A program made the translations under genes and the position numbers. Positions 17,144 through 26,276 of a stretch of 64,000 nucleotides of DNA are shown here, one piece after another; within the stretch, counting starts at the first letter, position 1; the number at the start of each line of letters is the position of its first letter. Below the pieces are notes generated by a model. It made no database searches. It saw nothing but the letters and a program-made list of their open reading frames with translations, and was not told the origin of the DNA. This DNA is from Thalassomonas viridans (GTDB lineage Bacteria; Pseudomonadota; Gammaproteobacteria; Enterobacterales; Alteromonadaceae): the NCBI RefSeq assembly GCF_000948985.2, contig NZ_CP059733.1, positions 5,084,001-5,148,000 of the forward strand. The letters run 5' to 3'.

Positions 17144-17914
17144 CTATTCTTTGATAAGACAGGCACTCTCGCCGCAAAGCGCGTCTACATAAGGCACCCA
17201 TAAATAATGAGTCTGGCTTGATGTTGCTGACAGCGCTCTACAGCCATTTGAATTGGAAACAGATTGATACTGAAAATGCTTAGAGCCCGAATACCTATAC
17301 ATTTTTACACCATCAACACCATTATATTTCGCATAAGTTTGACCATTGGGGGATGAGCCATAACTGTCACCGGAACAATCCTGAGATTCAAAATATAAGC
17401 TGTAAAGAGTTTTTGTTGTTAAGAAAGGCTTATTGTAATAAGCCTTTATTTCTATTTCATTTTCCACTGGCAGATAATAAAGGGTATTAACATTAGCTCC
17501 CGGCCCGACAATGCGCCCCAGCTTTGTCACCCCGTCACCTTTATATAAAGACAAAGGCTTACCTGCACTACTTGAATCAGCAACTTCAGGCGAAATACTG
17601 ACACTTTGTGCCCGCTCCAGCCCGAAAACATCAGCACAATCCTGGCCACTAATCACTGTGACCGGTTGCCCACTGGACATGGCAGTAATAAGCAGAGAGT
17701 ACATAGCCCGCCCGGCTTCGGTTCTCAAAGACACTGCAAAACGCTCGCTAGTCTCAGCGGCAACACATGAAGGACTGGCAACGGCTTTAGCTTCTGCAGT
17801 AGCAAAGTGGACATTATCACCGTCAACATTAAGGTAGCTGACCTTGGCGGCGGCAAGAACATTAAAGCTGAACATAACAGCTGACAAAGATAAGCCTAAA
17901 AATACATTTTTCAC
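17144..17914 (-). CDS. Secreted protein of unknown function, two-domain paralog
   Basis: 256 residues with a signal peptide (VFLGLSLSAVMFSFNVLA). Residues 22-115 form the module shared with the smaller downstream gene, with paired cysteines PSCV and QDCA. Residues of about 125-256 form an additional beta-rich, Tyr/Ser/Asn-rich domain with four more cysteines (SQDCSGDS, NGCRAL, DALCGESACLI) and no family that I recognise. It is probably co-transcribed with the smaller paralog. The even number of cysteines suggests an oxidised extracytoplasmic protein. Confidence 0.7.
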   Translation of the reverse strand: MKNVFLGLSLSAVMFSFNVLAAAKVSYLNVDGDNVHFATAEAKAVASPSCVAAETSERFAVSLRTEAGRAMYSLLITAMSSGQPVTVISGQDCADVFGLERAQSVSISPEVADSSSAGKPLSLYKGDGVTKLGRIVGPGANVNTLYYLPVENEIEIKAYYNKPFLTTKTLYSLYFESQDCSGDSYGSSPNGQTYAKYNGVDGVKMYRYSGSKHFQYQSVSNSNGCRALSATSSQTHYLWVPYVDALCGESACLIKE

Positions 17915-18302
17915 TAAATTTCACCCGTTAATTGCTGTTTAAAAATCTGGACAAGATATTGCTGTCAAAGCAGCTATTGATGGAAAATAGCGGCCCGAGG
18001 GCACGACACAGACCCAAAAGAAGTACACGGGAGGAATAAAAAATCAGGGGGATTAACCTAACAGCTCACCGGCAAGTGCAAATCTTCCACATAATTTAAG
18101 CTTCCCTGCCTGTAACGCGGCTGAGAAACCAAATGCAACCGGTTTTTCAGTCGCGCAGATGTTACACAATTGACAACAAGAAATAAACAAAAAGAACCAT
18201 TAACAACATTAACTGTCTGCAATAGATCACTTCCATTTAGCAATTGCGCACTATGCTATATACTAAATGCAGGCTCTGCCCCTGCTTGGTTTTATTTTAA
18301 AC
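17915..18302. other. Intergenic region between divergent genes
   Basis: 388 bases separate the leftward secreted-protein gene from the rightward solute-binding protein gene. They must contain both promoters. No convincing small gene, RNA or symmetric operator was found. Confidence 0.4.
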
Positions 18303-19058
18303 ATGAAACATCTATTCAGTACTTGCCTTTATTTTTTCTGGCTCACCTGGGTTCTAACGGCCTCAGGCACAAGCAAAGCAGATGAAATATTAATGGCCTT
18401 TAGTCTGGATATCCCTCCCTATATTTTCGAACAATATAATAAAGGCATAGAAATAGACATCATTGCCGCCGCCCTCAGCCATAAAGGCCATACGCTGCGC
18501 CCGCTGTATTTCCCCCTGGGGCGTATTCCCATCGCCTTTCAGAATAATCTCGTCGATGCCGCCATGAGTGATGTCGGCACCGACCTTATGTCCTATGGCG
18601 GTTTTTATGCCGAACCTGCGGTTGTTTATGACAATGTTTTTATTACCTTAAAGAAAAGAAACCTGGTAATTAACAGCCCGGCAGATCTCGACAACCTGAC
18701 CATTATTTCTTTCCAGGGAGCAGAAAAACGCTATCCCCAATGGTTAAGCAAGCCTTTTGAGGAAAAGCGCTTTTACGGTATCAGCGATCAGCTCACCCAG
18801 GTAAAACTGCTGAACCTGGAGCGTTATGACGTGGTATTAAGCGACCGCTATATTTTTAAGTATTTTGCCAAACAGCTTAAATACGAAGACAATATTCAGG
18901 TGAGCCGTGTTGACGAGCATCAGTTTGCTGAAATAGAGCCCCAGGATTACCGGCCAGTATTTAAAAGTGAAAAAATAAGGGATGACTTCAATTTCGGCCT
19001 GAAAAAACTTAAAGAGAGCGGAAAATTCCAGGCCATCTATGATCATTACATAGAATAA
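18303..19058 (+). CDS. Periplasmic solute-binding protein (SBP_bac_3-like)
   Basis: About 251 residues from the ATG at 18303, which gives a normal signal peptide (MKHLFSTCLYFFWLTWVLTA). The first beta strand of the mature protein reads EILMAFSLDIPPYIF, followed by GIEIDIIAAALSHKGH, the usual start of amino-acid-type binding domains. Later parts (NLVDAAMSDVGT, LTQVKLLNLERYDVVLSDRY, LKKLKESGKFQAIYDHY) complete the two-lobe fold. No permease or ATPase gene is adjacent. Like many such genes in Alteromonadales, it is an orphan binding protein that may be used for sensing or may share a transporter encoded elsewhere. Confidence 0.8.
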   Translation: MKHLFSTCLYFFWLTWVLTASGTSKADEILMAFSLDIPPYIFEQYNKGIEIDIIAAALSHKGHTLRPLYFPLGRIPIAFQNNLVDAAMSDVGTDLMSYGGFYAEPAVVYDNVFITLKKRNLVINSPADLDNLTIISFQGAEKRYPQWLSKPFEEKRFYGISDQLTQVKLLNLERYDVVLSDRYIFKYFAKQLKYEDNIQVSRVDEHQFAEIEPQDYRPVFKSEKIRDDFNFGLKKLKESGKFQAIYDHYIE

Positions 19059-19133
19059 TTCCACTTCTAAAAGGCCCCCTCATACAGGGGCGCCTAAAGC
19101 AAAGCACAAACTGCGCTTATGCCAAAAAGCCGG

Positions 19134-19781
19134 TTAACTTTTCAGCAAATCAATAAACTGCTGTGACTGTTGTATCGCCTGGTTCATTTCCTTGATCAGG
19201 ATTTCGATATCCTGCTTGATACTCAGGTATTCCCCCTGCAGCGCCCCTATGGCTTTGGCATTCAGGTTGTGTTTCAGATACAGGGTATTGTCCTTTAACG
19301 CCACTAAAACCGGTTGCATGCGCTCTTCAGCCCTGCGCATCGCCTTGATCAAACTGTTATAACGCCTTTGGGTTTCCTTATATTTTTGCTCGCTTTGCCG
19401 CCTTAACTTTACGCTGGCATACTGGCCAAGCTCCTCATGCCATTCGTCAAACAGGGCATCGGCAACATTTTCCACCGCGGCAATACGCGCCGCCACTTCC
19501 CCGGCAGCACTTTTGCTGTTTTCATATTGTTCGTTGGTTAATTCATACTGGGTCTGCAGATCGCCGCCGTCAAAAGCAATCAAGGCCGACAGTTGCTCCA
19601 GGGCGCTGGCAAACTGCTGCTGGGCCTCCTGTTGCGAGTCCTTGGCTTCTTCCACCCGGTCCACCATAATGTCCCGCTTATGGATACCGACCTTTTCCAT
19701 CGCAGAATAATAAGCGCTGGAGCAGGCGGATAAACAGACAGATAGGATCAATAAGACAAAATAATTTTTAAGTTCTCTCAT
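19134..19781 (-). CDS. DUF2959 lipoprotein
   Basis: 215 residues from the ATG at 19781. A lipoprotein signal (LLILSVCLSAC, lipobox LSAC) is followed by SSAYYSAMEKVGIHKRDIMVDRVEEA, the hallmark start of DUF2959. The rest is almost wholly alpha-helical and rich in Q, E and A, with a probable long coiled coil. Its location is the inner leaflet of the outer membrane or the periplasm. The biological role is not established. The gene is monocistronic. Confidence 0.85.
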   Translation of the reverse strand: MRELKNYFVLLILSVCLSACSSAYYSAMEKVGIHKRDIMVDRVEEAKDSQQEAQQQFASALEQLSALIAFDGGDLQTQYELTNEQYENSKSAAGEVAARIAAVENVADALFDEWHEELGQYASVKLRRQSEQKYKETQRRYNSLIKAMRRAEERMQPVLVALKDNTLYLKHNLNAKAIGALQGEYLSIKQDIEILIKEMNQAIQQSQQFIDLLKS

Positions 19782-19983
19782 GGTCAAGCTTTCGTTTTAT
19801 AAGGCGTTTTATTCATGATCCCTTATTCTGAAACAATACGCCAATAAAATTTTTCCCCCGCCACCAGGCGGACAAAAACGGTAACAATAAAACCCGCCCG
19901 GGTTCCCGCCCGAGCTTGAACTTATGCCAAAAGATGTAACATAATTGCCGTCAACTTGTGCCTAGCTTATGTAAACTCAGCAA

Positions 19984-20568
19984 ATGATAAAAAAACACTT
20001 AGGTTTTGTCCTGAACATCGCCGCACTTGCCCTCTTTATACCCGGCATCATTTTACCTATGTTTTCCATGTCGATGGAAATGACCGCCCGGCTCAGCGCC
20101 TCGACCTTGTCTTCGGATCTGTTGAATAAAGAGCTGTCCCTACTGGCCACCATAGAAGAGTTATGGCAGGACCAGCGCTTGCTGGTTGCCGCCCTGATCT
20201 TTTTATTTTCCATCTGCATCCCGCTGTTAAAAACCCTCCTGGTCAGCCTGGCCTACTTTAAAAAGAATACCGCTCTCGAAGCGAAAACCTTAAATTTCGT
20301 CGCCAGTATCGGCAAGTGGTCGATGGCAGATGTCTTTGTCGTTGCAGTCTTTTTAGCGGTTTTATCCACCAATCATGCAGAAACCGCCAACAACCAGCAA
20401 TTTTCCATTCTGGGTTTTAAGCTGGATTTATTGATCAGCAGTGAAACCTTTTCCGCCGCCGGCCTGGGTTTTTATTATTTTACCGGTTACTGCCTGCTGT
20501 CGTTACTCGGCACGCATTTTAGCCACAGCAGCCTTAAACAAGGCCATCACGTCGGGGCACCGGGTTAA
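19984..20568 (+). CDS. PqiA-domain membrane protein (single domain)
   Basis: A 194-residue inner-membrane protein with four predicted helices (about 8-28, 60-82, 105-125, 150-175). It shows PqiA-type features, such as LPMFSMSMEMT after helix 1 and SIGKWSMADVFVVAVFLAVL in the middle. E. coli PqiA has two such domains plus zinc-ribbon motifs and works with the MCE proteins PqiB/PqiC in lipid transport across the envelope. Here there is only one domain, no CxxC ribbon and no adjacent pqiB, so the role is uncertain. The last four bases overlap the convergent binding-protein gene. Confidence 0.75.
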   Translation: MIKKHLGFVLNIAALALFIPGIILPMFSMSMEMTARLSASTLSSDLLNKELSLLATIEELWQDQRLLVAALIFLFSICIPLLKTLLVSLAYFKKNTALEAKTLNFVASIGKWSMADVFVVAVFLAVLSTNHAETANNQQFSILGFKLDLLISSETFSAAGLGFYYFTGYCLLSLLGTHFSHSSLKQGHHVGAPG

Positions 20569-21458
20569 TCTTTGTCTTGTTTTTGGCGAGGAAGCTGATA
20601 CCAGAGGCTGGCATTATCCAGCGGGGTTTTTTCCGGCAATAAAGGGTTTTCCAGACGAAAAATTCTTCTCTGGGCCAGGCGGGTTTTGTCGAACATTTCC
20701 CGGTTTGACGGATGGTTAAGAAATAGCTGCTCAAAGGAACCATCACCGATGGCCAGCCTTAACCCGGTTTCAATTCTTTTTGCCAGCGCCGGTTTGTTTT
20801 TTGCGACAAAAAAATAAATGGGCGCCGGATAGTACATCACTATGCTGGGTTCGACAATCAAGTCTAAACCGGCATAAAAAGGCGCCTCCTGCCAAATCTC
20901 ATTCATGCCGCGGGGAAAATAATCGAACCTGTGATCCGCCAGCATTTTAAACAGGCCCGCATATTGGTAGCCGGTCACAACCTTAAAGCCGTTGCTTCTT
21001 AAAATCCTGGTATCCGGCCAGGCGTACTCCTGGCCGGCAGCTAAAGCCCGTAACTCTTCGATACTGGAAATATTGGCAAACTTATCCAGATCCCCCCTGT
21101 TGATCAGAAAAATCCTGTGCCCCAAAAGTCCCTTGAGCAGAGGAATACGAATCGGCAGATAATTCAATTCCCGCTCACTTGAGGTCATGGTCCAGACAAC
21201 ATCCACCCCATAATCTTCATTTAACGTGCTCAGGGCACGGCTTTGGTTCATGGGGGCTGAGTAACTGATAAGCTCAAACGGACCGGCAGCAGGCTCAGTT
21301 TTTTTTAGCGCCAGGGTAAGCAGATCGATAAAATAGTCTCTACGGGCATCCTGCCGACTTTCAGGAGGAATATGGTACAGCACCAGAAGCTCGGCGCCCT
21401 GTCCCCGGATAGAAAACAAACAGAGAAACAGCAATAACAACCTAAATGGCAATATCAT
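20565..21458 (-). CDS. Periplasmic solute-binding-like protein
   Basis: 297 residues with a signal peptide (LLLLFLCLFSIRGQGA) and a two-lobe binding-protein layout: an opening ELLVLYHIPPESRQDARRDY, a middle VDVVWTMTSSERE and HRIFLINRGD, and the late pattern MYYPAPIYFFVAKNKPALAKRI with GDGSFEQLFLNHPSN. This matches a transporter-substrate-binding-like family that is common, and mostly orphan, in marine gammaproteobacteria. No transport genes are linked. It converges with the PqiA-domain gene, with a four-base overlap. Confidence 0.75.
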   Translation of the reverse strand: MILPFRLLLLFLCLFSIRGQGAELLVLYHIPPESRQDARRDYFIDLLTLALKKTEPAAGPFELISYSAPMNQSRALSTLNEDYGVDVVWTMTSSERELNYLPIRIPLLKGLLGHRIFLINRGDLDKFANISSIEELRALAAGQEYAWPDTRILRSNGFKVVTGYQYAGLFKMLADHRFDYFPRGMNEIWQEAPFYAGLDLIVEPSIVMYYPAPIYFFVAKNKPALAKRIETGLRLAIGDGSFEQLFLNHPSNREMFDKTRLAQRRIFRLENPLLPEKTPLDNASLWYQLPRQKQDKD

Positions 21459-21755
21459 CAGCCTCTTAACATTCGCATCATCATACTATACCCCAGTTAA
21501 TCACAAACACACGGGGATATCACCTGATAGTTACATAATAGCTTATCCCTTTTCCAGCCAGGACATCTGCCTGAGATAAAAAGAAAAGTCAGTCAGCCGT
21601 TTTCCCCAAAGCCCGGTAAGTTAACTCCATATTCCCGCGTTCCTTGATCAACAGTTGAAGGAAGATTACACTGACGGCGCTTACAAACCAGCCTGGTATA
21701 AAGTTTAACCTTGTACGGGACTGGTACTTTCAATGATTCAAACAGGAACAATCCG
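21459..21755. other. Intergenic region upstream of arfA
   Basis: 297 bases separate the leftward binding-protein gene from rightward arfA. They must hold both promoters. No other feature could be supported. Confidence 0.4.
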
Positions 21756-21968
21756 ATGAAAGCAAAGAAAAAATCATTACAACAGCCCGACAGGGCACTG
21801 ACAATAGCCGTCGAAACCGGCAGAGGCGTGATCCAGGATAACTTTCTTGCAGCCCTGGTAACTTCTAAAGTTTACCGCCAACAAGTAGTAAAAGCCAAAA
21901 AGGGCAAAGGCGCCTATCAGCGCAAGGAAAAACATAAAGGACGAGAGTCCTATTTAATGGCCGCCTGA
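21756..21968 (+). CDS. arfA: Alternative ribosome-rescue factor A
   Basis: A 70-residue basic protein. The core GRGVIQDNFLAALVTSKVYRQ followed by KKGKGAYQRKEKHKGR matches ArfA, which frees ribosomes stalled on non-stop mRNA by recruiting RF2. The ATG at 21756 follows AGGAACAATCCG, a good ribosome site. ArfA mRNA normally carries a hairpin near its 3' end that makes the transcript itself non-stop, so that the protein is made only when tmRNA is limiting. A 13-bp hairpin here encloses the last codons and the stop, which fits. The tail after the basic core is only about eight residues, shorter than the hydrophobic tail of E. coli ArfA. Confidence 0.88.
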   Translation: MKAKKKSLQQPDRALTIAVETGRGVIQDNFLAALVTSKVYRQQVVKAKKGKGAYQRKEKHKGRESYLMAA

Positions 21969-21989
21969 GAGCCGCTATTAAATAGGACT
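21946..21989 (+). promoter_or_regulatory. Hairpin spanning the arfA stop codon (non-stop control element)
   Basis: The arms AGTCCTATTTAAT (21946-21958) and ATTAAATAGGACT (21977-21989) pair perfectly for 13 bp. The 18-base loop contains the TGA stop at 21966-21968. In E. coli the equivalent structure is an RNase III target/terminator that removes the stop codon. A similar role here is inference from position. Confidence 0.75.
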
Positions 21990-22124
21990 TTCCCTACCCT
22001 ACGGCTAAATAATTCTCCATTACAAGAGGTAAAAAGCACCATAAGCCGGGCGGCAACATTGCTTTGGTCAAACCGCCACTTCTGTTCATCCATGAACCCG
22101 TGACATACATTACCTCCTGTAAAT

Positions 22125-22156
22125 AAAAAATGGCTACCCGTGGCAGCCATTTTTTT
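22125..22156 (-). terminator. Intrinsic terminator of the porin gene
   Basis: AAAAAATGGCT (22125-22135) pairs with AGCCATTTTTT (22145-22155) around a nine-base loop. The minus strand then has a T tract. It starts about 50 bases after the porin stop and could also act on arfA mRNA from the other side. Confidence 0.8.
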
Positions 22157-22207
22157 CCGTATCAGGATAAGAAGAGGTTTTCTATATCCAGTTATCATTA
22201 ACCGGGG

Positions 22208-23131
22208 TTAGAACTTGTATTCAATCCCTACGGCCAGGTAATCTTTGTCTTCGGCACTGTCCATATCAAACGAGGTGTAAAAACCGTATAACTTAGTGCT
22301 CTTGGCCAGACGATAATCTACACCTATGCTGGCTGCGCTTAAATCATCACCGCCGTCATGGTCTGCCGCCTGGAACTGGCCCTTAAGCACAACGTTTTTG
22401 TTAACCGCGTACTTGGCCGACAGCAGGTAACCGTCCATTTCTGCGCTGCCGTCATCGCTTTCCTGGTTCTGGTACATGGCACCTAAGGTAAAACCGGCCA
22501 CCTTACCATGTACCGTGGCACGGGTAACATCATAACCTTTCACATCGCTGTCTACCGCGATTGAGGCAAAAACCTTAGATTTTTTCAGGCCTTTGTCCCC
22601 ATAGAAAAGTCCTACCGAGTATCCGTCTTCGGCATCGGCATCATCTTCAGCAATATAGGTGCCGGCAAACTGGAAGCCGTTAACTTTAGGCGACTTATAG
22701 GTAAGGGTGTCACTCATACGGTTTTCCCCTTTAAATAAGTTTTTAATGTCGGCGTTTAAATCATTAAATAAATCGATTTTACCCTGGGACTGTTTCAAAA
22801 TAGTGTCATTTTTGCCCAGTAATACTTCACCGAAATTACCCTTTAAGCCCACATACTGGTTACGGTCGGTGATGTTGTCATCACTATCGCCATCCATATC
22901 CACCTGGAATTCAGCTTTATAAACTACGGATAAGCCATCATTTAAGGCATGGGTCCCCTTTAAACCAATGCGGGAGGCATTACTTTTAATTTCGGTAAAC
23001 TGACCGTCGCCGTCATCAGAAGATTGTAAAGACAGGTTCGCTTTACCATAAATATCTACGTTGGCAGCCATGGCCGGTAAAGTGAATGCAGAACAAATAG
23101 CCAGAGTGAGAACACGGTTTGAAAGTTTCAT
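22208..23131 (-). CDS. Outer-membrane general porin (Gram-negative type)
   Basis: 307 residues with a signal peptide cut after LPAMA. The mature start ANVDIYGKANLSLQ, the central RNQYVGLKGNFGEVLLGKNDT and the C-terminal YLAVGIEYKF ending in Phe are standard for trimeric 16-strand beta-barrel porins that let small solutes through the outer membrane. Many Asp-rich loops (DDGDGQ, DGDSDDN, DDADAED) suggest cation preference. A perfect 9-bp palindrome lies about 95-116 bases upstream of the start, and a strong terminator follows the gene. Confidence 0.92.
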   Translation of the reverse strand: MKLSNRVLTLAICSAFTLPAMAANVDIYGKANLSLQSSDDGDGQFTEIKSNASRIGLKGTHALNDGLSVVYKAEFQVDMDGDSDDNITDRNQYVGLKGNFGEVLLGKNDTILKQSQGKIDLFNDLNADIKNLFKGENRMSDTLTYKSPKVNGFQFAGTYIAEDDADAEDGYSVGLFYGDKGLKKSKVFASIAVDSDVKGYDVTRATVHGKVAGFTLGAMYQNQESDDGSAEMDGYLLSAKYAVNKNVVLKGQFQAADHDGGDDLSAASIGVDYRLAKSTKLYGFYTSFDMDSAEDKDYLAVGIEYKF

Positions 23132-23225
23132 TGTAACCCTTAATCAGTTAGTAGCTAAATTAAATTGCGCACATAGTGCCATCGAGTTATGACACTTTTG
23201 TGACAATGTGACTTTTATTTTAAAT

Positions 23226-23247
23226 ATTTATGACTTATGTCATAAAT
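23226..23247. promoter_or_regulatory. Perfect palindrome between porin and kinase genes
   Basis: ATTTATGAC-TTAT-GTCATAAAT, two perfect nine-base arms with a four-base spacer, lies in the 258-base divergent region between the porin (start 23131) and the kinase (start 23390). It is the only clear operator-like site there. The cognate regulator is unknown. Confidence 0.45.
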
Positions 23248-23389
23248 CTGCCAAAAAGCAAAAAAACAACTGAGTAAAATTAACAATAGTCCAAGATTAT
23301 GTTAAAACACTAGGCATTAGCGAATAAAAGCTGTTATCGGTAAGTAAAATAGCTAAAATTTACTATCAGGGTAACAATAGAGTGAGTAG

Positions 23390-25135
23390 ATGAAAGTAAC
23401 CAGTATTTCACGCAAGTTGCTTGCACGGGTGTTATCATTTTATTTTGTATTAACCTTTATTGTTACCTGCGGCCAGATAGTCGCGGAATATTTCAATACC
23501 AAAAGCCATATCAACAGTGAACTGCTGACCCTGGAAAAAACCTTCAGCGGCAGTTTGACCCGGGCGGTATGGGAGCTTAATACCCAGCAGGCAATAGATA
23601 TTTCCGACGGCCTGGTGGCCATTCCCATGATCAAGGGCATCACGGTTACCGATGAAAACAACCAGATCATTGCCCAGCTCGGGGAAACCGCCCATAACGC
23701 CAGTTTTGAGTTCGACTCGGAAGATGGCGGCCAAAGCGAGTACCGCAACCTCAATTCCCTGTCGGAAGGCCTGTTCGGCCACACTTTTCCGCTGATCTTC
23801 GAATTTTCAGGACGCACCACCCGGGTCGGCACAGTTACCCTGCTGTCGAGCAATGAAGTTATTTTCAACCGCATAGAAGTCGGCATTTATTTTCTCATCG
23901 GCAATGCCATAGTCAAAACCGCCGCCCTGGTCTTTTTGTTTTCCCTGGCTTTTTCCCAGCTTTTAACCAACCCCCTCAATGAACTGACCGAGCAAATCAA
24001 GCAGCTGGATTTAGACGATCCCGAAGCGTCAAAACTGCATTCCATGAGTTACGAGCATAACGAACTCAATATCCTCGAAGACGCCTATAATAACCTGATT
24101 GATGAGCTGGTGCTTTTTAAGGAACGGCTGGCGGAAGTGCAAAACGAACTGATTTCCGCCAACCATAAACTCGATGAACAAAACCTGCAGCTGGAGCAGG
24201 AAGTGGCGCGGAAAACCTCTTCCCTGAGCACTACCATGCTAAAAATGGAGATTCAGCAACGGGAGATGCTGCAACAGCAAAACCAGTTGCAGGAAGAAAA
24301 TAACCGGCGCAGGAAAACCGAGCTTACCCTCACCAACACCAACAATGATTTAAAAAGTTCGATCATCGAATTGAAAAAGGCCCAGGAACGCTTGCTCGAA
24401 GCCGAAAAAATGGCAACCCTGGGCAACCTATCGGCGGAAGTTTCCCATGAAATCAATACCCCCATAGGGGTCAGCATCACCTCCACCAGCTATTTGTCGG
24501 ACTTAATCGCCCAGATAGACGAAGATATCCAGAATCAAAAACTGACCAAACGCACGATTGATGACTTTATCCGCAATGCCAAACAGAGCATTGAACTGCT
24601 GATGAATAACCTGACCCGGGCCTCAGAATTGAATACCAGCTATAAGCAGGTGGCGGTAGATCAGATCAGCGATAAAATCCGCTCCATCAATATGTCCAAA
24701 TACCTGCATGAAATCATTCAGTCTTTGAACCCGAAACTGAAGAAAACCCGCCATAATATTGAAGTCAATTGCTCGGAAGACATCAGCATTTACAGCCATG
24801 CCGGCGCTATCGCCCAGATCTTTACCAATTTGATCATGAACTCCATCGTCCACGGCTTCGAAGACATGGAGCAGGGAAAGATCACCATAGATATCAGCAA
24901 ACATGAGCAGATACTGCGGATACACTACAGCGATAACGGCAGGGGCATAGAAGCGGAAAACCTGCCGAAGCTCTTTAATATGTTTTACACCACCAAGGCA
25001 ACCCAGGGGGGATCCGGCCTGGGCACCCATATTATCTACAACCTGGTCACCGATACCTTAAACGGCACCATCAACGCCCGTTGCCAGCCAAACCAGGGAT
25101 TGCACTTTGATATTGAGTTTGCCGATATGCGCTAG
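23390..25135 (+). CDS. Orphan membrane sensor histidine kinase
   Basis: A 581-residue inner-membrane kinase. Transmembrane helix 1 (about 10-32) and a periplasmic sensor domain of about 130 residues are followed by helix 2 (about 165-190, IVKTAALVFLFSLAFSQLL), a HAMP-like region, and a long coiled coil (about 230-330, rich in Q/L/E). The kinase core has LGNLSAEVSHEINTPIGV, N box QIFTNLIMNSIVHGF, and DNGRGI and GGSGLGTHIIYNLV. The NTP after the H box is typical of kinases related to the RsbT/DctB branch. No response regulator is adjacent, so it must act on a distant partner. It is divergent from the porin gene and shares that intergenic region. Confidence 0.88.
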   Translation: MKVTSISRKLLARVLSFYFVLTFIVTCGQIVAEYFNTKSHINSELLTLEKTFSGSLTRAVWELNTQQAIDISDGLVAIPMIKGITVTDENNQIIAQLGETAHNASFEFDSEDGGQSEYRNLNSLSEGLFGHTFPLIFEFSGRTTRVGTVTLLSSNEVIFNRIEVGIYFLIGNAIVKTAALVFLFSLAFSQLLTNPLNELTEQIKQLDLDDPEASKLHSMSYEHNELNILEDAYNNLIDELVLFKERLAEVQNELISANHKLDEQNLQLEQEVARKTSSLSTTMLKMEIQQREMLQQQNQLQEENNRRRKTELTLTNTNNDLKSSIIELKKAQERLLEAEKMATLGNLSAEVSHEINTPIGVSITSTSYLSDLIAQIDEDIQNQKLTKRTIDDFIRNAKQSIELLMNNLTRASELNTSYKQVAVDQISDKIRSINMSKYLHEIIQSLNPKLKKTRHNIEVNCSEDISIYSHAGAIAQIFTNLIMNSIVHGFEDMEQGKITIDISKHEQILRIHYSDNGRGIEAENLPKLFNMFYTTKATQGGSGLGTHIIYNLVTDTLNGTINARCQPNQGLHFDIEFADMR

Positions 25136-25255
25136 GGCACAGATAACAGCCGGCAATCACAAGAAGCAGATGCTTCGTCCGCTGATTTGCGCTATCATGC
25201 GCTATTCGTATTTTCAGTAAACCGCCCTCACTATTCGGGCCCAGGAATCATGCCA

Positions 25256-26185
25256 ATGTGGTTTAAAAACCTTTACTTTTTTGCCTTCACCCGCCCTTTT
25301 CAATGGTCAGAAGAAGAGCTGGAAAAACATTTATCGGAACATTTATTTACTCCCTGTGCCTCTACCGAAGTCTCGCATTTTGGCTGGGTAAACGCCCTCG
25401 GCAAGCACGGCAACTCAGTGGTGCATACCGCTAACGGCAACCACTTGCTTTGCGCCCGCAAAGAAGAAAAGATACTGCCGGCCCCGGTGGTAAAAGAGAT
25501 GCTCGAAGAAAAAGTTGCCCAACTGGAAAACGAGCAAAGCCGTAAGGCAACCAAAAAAGAAAAAGAACAATTTAAAGAAGACATTATTTTTGAATTATTG
25601 CCCAGGGCGTTTTCCCGGGTCACGGATACCCATGCCTATATCAGCCCGGCAAGCAACCTGATAGTGATCAACACCAGCAGCCGGGGCAAGGCGGAGGACT
25701 TCCTTGCCCTGCTGCGCAAAGTCCTGGGCACTCTGCCCGTCACCAGTTTCTCGCCGGAAACGGCCCCGGATGAAACCATGACCGACTGGCTCACCGAGCA
25801 TAACCTGGGCGGCCAGTTTAACCTGGGCATGGAAGCCGAATTGCATGCTTTGGGCGATGACGGCGCCGTCGTTAGGGTGAAAAACCAGGATCTGACCAGC
25901 GAAGAAATCAAAATGCACCTGGATGCGGAGAAATATGCCGTTAAAATAGCCCTGGAATGGGACGAATGCCTGTCGTTTGTCTTATGCGATGACCTGGCCG
26001 TCAAACGCCTGAAGTTCTATGACGTCCTGCAAGAGCAAAATGACGATATCGACAGTGACGACGTGGTGGCCCGGCTGGATGCCGATTTTGCCCTGATGGC
26101 GGGGGAAATCAACCGCTTTATCAGCGATTTGCTGGCGGAATTCTCCATGAAAACCACAGATCCGTTAGAAGATAACCAGGACTGA
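25256..26185 (+). CDS. rdgC: Recombination-associated protein RdgC
   Basis: 309 residues from the ATG at 25256, chosen because AGGA lies 9 bases upstream and because E. coli RdgC also starts M-WFKNL. Shared landmarks: WFKNLYFFAFTR, FTPC near residue 35, LLCARKEEKILPAPVVKE, LLPRAFSRVTDT and the C-terminal ELLAEF. RdgC forms a ring around double-stranded DNA and restrains RecA. It is monocistronic, with a hairpin between it and the convergent HDOD gene. Confidence 0.95.
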   Translation: MWFKNLYFFAFTRPFQWSEEELEKHLSEHLFTPCASTEVSHFGWVNALGKHGNSVVHTANGNHLLCARKEEKILPAPVVKEMLEEKVAQLENEQSRKATKKEKEQFKEDIIFELLPRAFSRVTDTHAYISPASNLIVINTSSRGKAEDFLALLRKVLGTLPVTSFSPETAPDETMTDWLTEHNLGGQFNLGMEAELHALGDDGAVVRVKNQDLTSEEIKMHLDAEKYAVKIALEWDECLSFVLCDDLAVKRLKFYDVLQEQNDDIDSDDVVARLDADFALMAGEINRFISDLLAEFSMKTTDPLEDNQD

Positions 26186-26242
26186 TACCCGCGCAGGATC
26201 CAACCCTGATATGCTTTCTTAAGCAAATGACTTAACCAAAAC

Positions 26243-26268
26243 GGCCAGGAGAGCCTTCTCTCCTGGCC
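26243..26268. terminator. Hairpin between convergent rdgC and HDOD genes
   Basis: GGCCAGGAGA (26243-26252) pairs perfectly with TCTCCTGGCC (26259-26268). The minus-strand side continues GTTTTGGTT. The plus-strand side lacks a T run, so the hairpin is a better terminator for the leftward HDOD gene. Confidence 0.6.
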
Positions 26269-26276
26269 GGCCCGCA

